This document shows, one piece after another, positions 25,552 through 26,323 of a stretch of 26,323 bases of DNA. The position numbers and the translations under genes were made by a program. Each line of letters starts with the position of its first letter. Position 1 is the stretch's first letter. The notes beneath the pieces were generated by a model. That model saw only the letters and a program-made list of their open reading frames with translations. It was not told the origin of the DNA and made no database searches. This DNA is from CAYXUG01 sp964468655 (GTDB lineage: Bacteria > Fidelibacterota > Marinisomatia > Marinisomatales > CAYXUG01): the NCBI GenBank assembly GCA_964468655.1, contig CAYXUG010000030.1:1-26323 (forward strand), read 5' to 3'.

Positions 25552-25812
25552 CTAAGAATTCTCGCTCTGTATACTGACGATTTTTCTTTTAGGTCCTTTT
25601 GAACTGAATTGTATTACTCCATCTGCTTTAGCAAATAAGGTATCATCTCCTCCAATACCGACATTAAACCCGGGGTGAATTTTTGTACCCCTCTGCCGAA
25701 CTATTACTGATCCAGCACTAACATACTGACCATCGCTTGCTTTAATTCCAAGTCTCTTTGACTTGCTGTCACGTCCGTTTTTGGTGCTTCCCATTCCTTT
25801 TTTATGAGCCAT
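25552..25812 (-). CDS. rpmA: 50S ribosomal protein L27
   Basis: 86-residue ribosomal protein near the peptidyl-transferase centre. It starts MAHKKGMGSTKNGRDS directly, without the cleaved N-terminal extension found in Firmicutes. GQYVSAGSVIVRQRGTKIHPG and GDDTLFA are family blocks. Its ATG is 3 nt after the rplU stop, with GAGGA upstream, the conserved rplU-rpmA order. Confidence 0.98.
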   Translation of the reverse strand: MAHKKGMGSTKNGRDSKSKRLGIKASDGQYVSAGSVIVRQRGTKIHPGFNVGIGGDDTLFAKADGVIQFSSKGPKRKIVSIQSENS

Positions 25813-25815
25813 AGT

Positions 25816-26211
25816 TTATTCCTCTTTGGAAGTTGAAGCTTCTTTAGATTTGGTTTTACCAGATTCAGTTTTTTTGGATTCGGAAGTTTTCGTTGTTGCT
25901 TTTGCCTTAATTGATTTAACCTCAATTTTTGTATAATCCTGACGGTGTGTATTCTTTTTCTTATATCCCTTTCTTCTTTTCTTCTTGAATACGATTACTT
26001 TTGGACCTCTACCGTGCTCAATAATAGTTGCTTCAACAGTTGTGTTGGGAACCGTGGGGGTGCCTATTTTCAGCTTTTTACCGTCATCAAAAAGTAAAAT
26101 ATCACTGTATGTTACTTTTCCCCCCTCATCAACATGTTGACGCGGGACGGTTAATACCAATCCCGGCTCTACCCGGTATTGGTTTCCTGATATTTGAACT
26201 ATTGCATACAT
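25816..26211 (-). CDS. rplU: 50S ribosomal protein L21 with charged C-terminal tail
   Basis: L21 core of about 103 residues (MYAIVQISGNQYRVEPG at the start, GPKVIVFKKKRRKGYKKKNTHRQ near the end) is followed by about 28 extra residues rich in Lys, Ser, Thr and Glu. The core is canonical; the tail resembles those on some FCB-group L21 proteins. It is the first gene of the L21-L27 operon. Confidence 0.97.
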   Translation of the reverse strand: MYAIVQISGNQYRVEPGLVLTVPRQHVDEGGKVTYSDILLFDDGKKLKIGTPTVPNTTVEATIIEHGRGPKVIVFKKKRRKGYKKKNTHRQDYTKIEVKSIKAKATTKTSESKKTESGKTKSKEASTSKEE

Positions 26212-26235
26212 CGATTTAAATATAAAAGCCCAGTA

Positions 26236-26264
26236 ATTTATCTTTAATTATTAATATTTGTCAA
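26236..26264 (-). promoter_or_regulatory. Promoter of rplU-rpmA
   Basis: On the minus strand TTGACA (26259-26264) is followed after 17 nt by ATAAAT (26236-26241), 24 nt before the rplU ATG. A perfect -35 and good spacing in front of a ribosomal operon support it. Confidence 0.6.
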
Positions 26265-26323
26265 GTTATACGTCATTTGTGATTTCTTTTCCCCGTTTTT
26301 TGGAAATGAACCTAAATTCATCA

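Noticed and set aside
26270..26323. Terminator-like T-rich sequence near the window end
   Set aside because: The possible TTTCC/GGAAA pairing is short, with no proper T-tract on the matching strand.

Overview
The window is AT-rich bacterial chromosome, densely packed and made almost entirely of core genes. No phage, insertion sequence, CRISPR array, tRNA or rRNA was seen. The gene content suggests a Gram-negative member of the Fibrobacterota-Chlorobiota-Bacteroidota (FCB) group, possibly a Marinimicrobia (SAR406)-like lineage. The reasons are a PorV/PorQ-like outer-membrane protein beside a helix-hairpin-helix outer-membrane protein, LDH-type malate dehydrogenase, an S9 peptidase, a split B12-dependent mutase subunit with a propionyl-CoA carboxylase beta subunit, and frequent GTG/TTG starts with 1-20 bp gene overlaps. 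The lineage is an inference, not a measurement.

Region 1 (36-6257, minus strand) is a five-gene cell-envelope operon. In transcription order it holds a PorV/PorQ-like barrel protein, a helix-hairpin-helix protein with a barrel-like body, an N-acetylmuramoyl-L-alanine amidase, glutamate racemase (murI) and folate ligase (folC). The first two genes overlap by 68 nt.

Region 2 (6258-21369, plus strand) starts from a 146-nt divergent intergenic region carrying a perfect 8-bp inverted repeat. A methylmalonyl-CoA mutase B12 subunit and propionyl-CoA carboxylase beta subunit are followed by a TPR protein with a histone-H1-like lysine-rich linker and an M24 Xaa-Pro peptidase, all overlapping. Next come a PAP2 phosphatase, an S9 peptidase, a GNAT acetyltransferase broken by one frameshift, a homocysteine S-methyltransferase broken by two frameshifts, a MarR regulator and MutY with an apparently complete Nudix box. 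After these come a PlsC-type acyltransferase, an SDR oxidoreductase, a C1 aminopeptidase, a class V (CefD-like) PLP enzyme, a HAD hydrolase and a small membrane protein. Three peptidases (M24, S9, C1) in one strand segment suggest peptide catabolism.

Region 3 (21391-26323, minus strand) holds rplU-rpmA with its own promoter and terminator, then mdh, a small unknown gene, a DUF4097-like protein with ten ~18-residue beta repeats, and an outer-membrane barrel with a bactofilin-like repeat domain at its N terminus.

I did not find a clear new defence or mobile system. The items most worth a second look are the envelope pair at 21391-24154 (repeat ladder plus Omp85-like barrel), MutY with an intact Nudix box, the cluster of three single-base insertions at 13339-14104, the helix-hairpin-helix outer-membrane pair with its long overlap, and the TPR protein with a DNA-binding-like linker.
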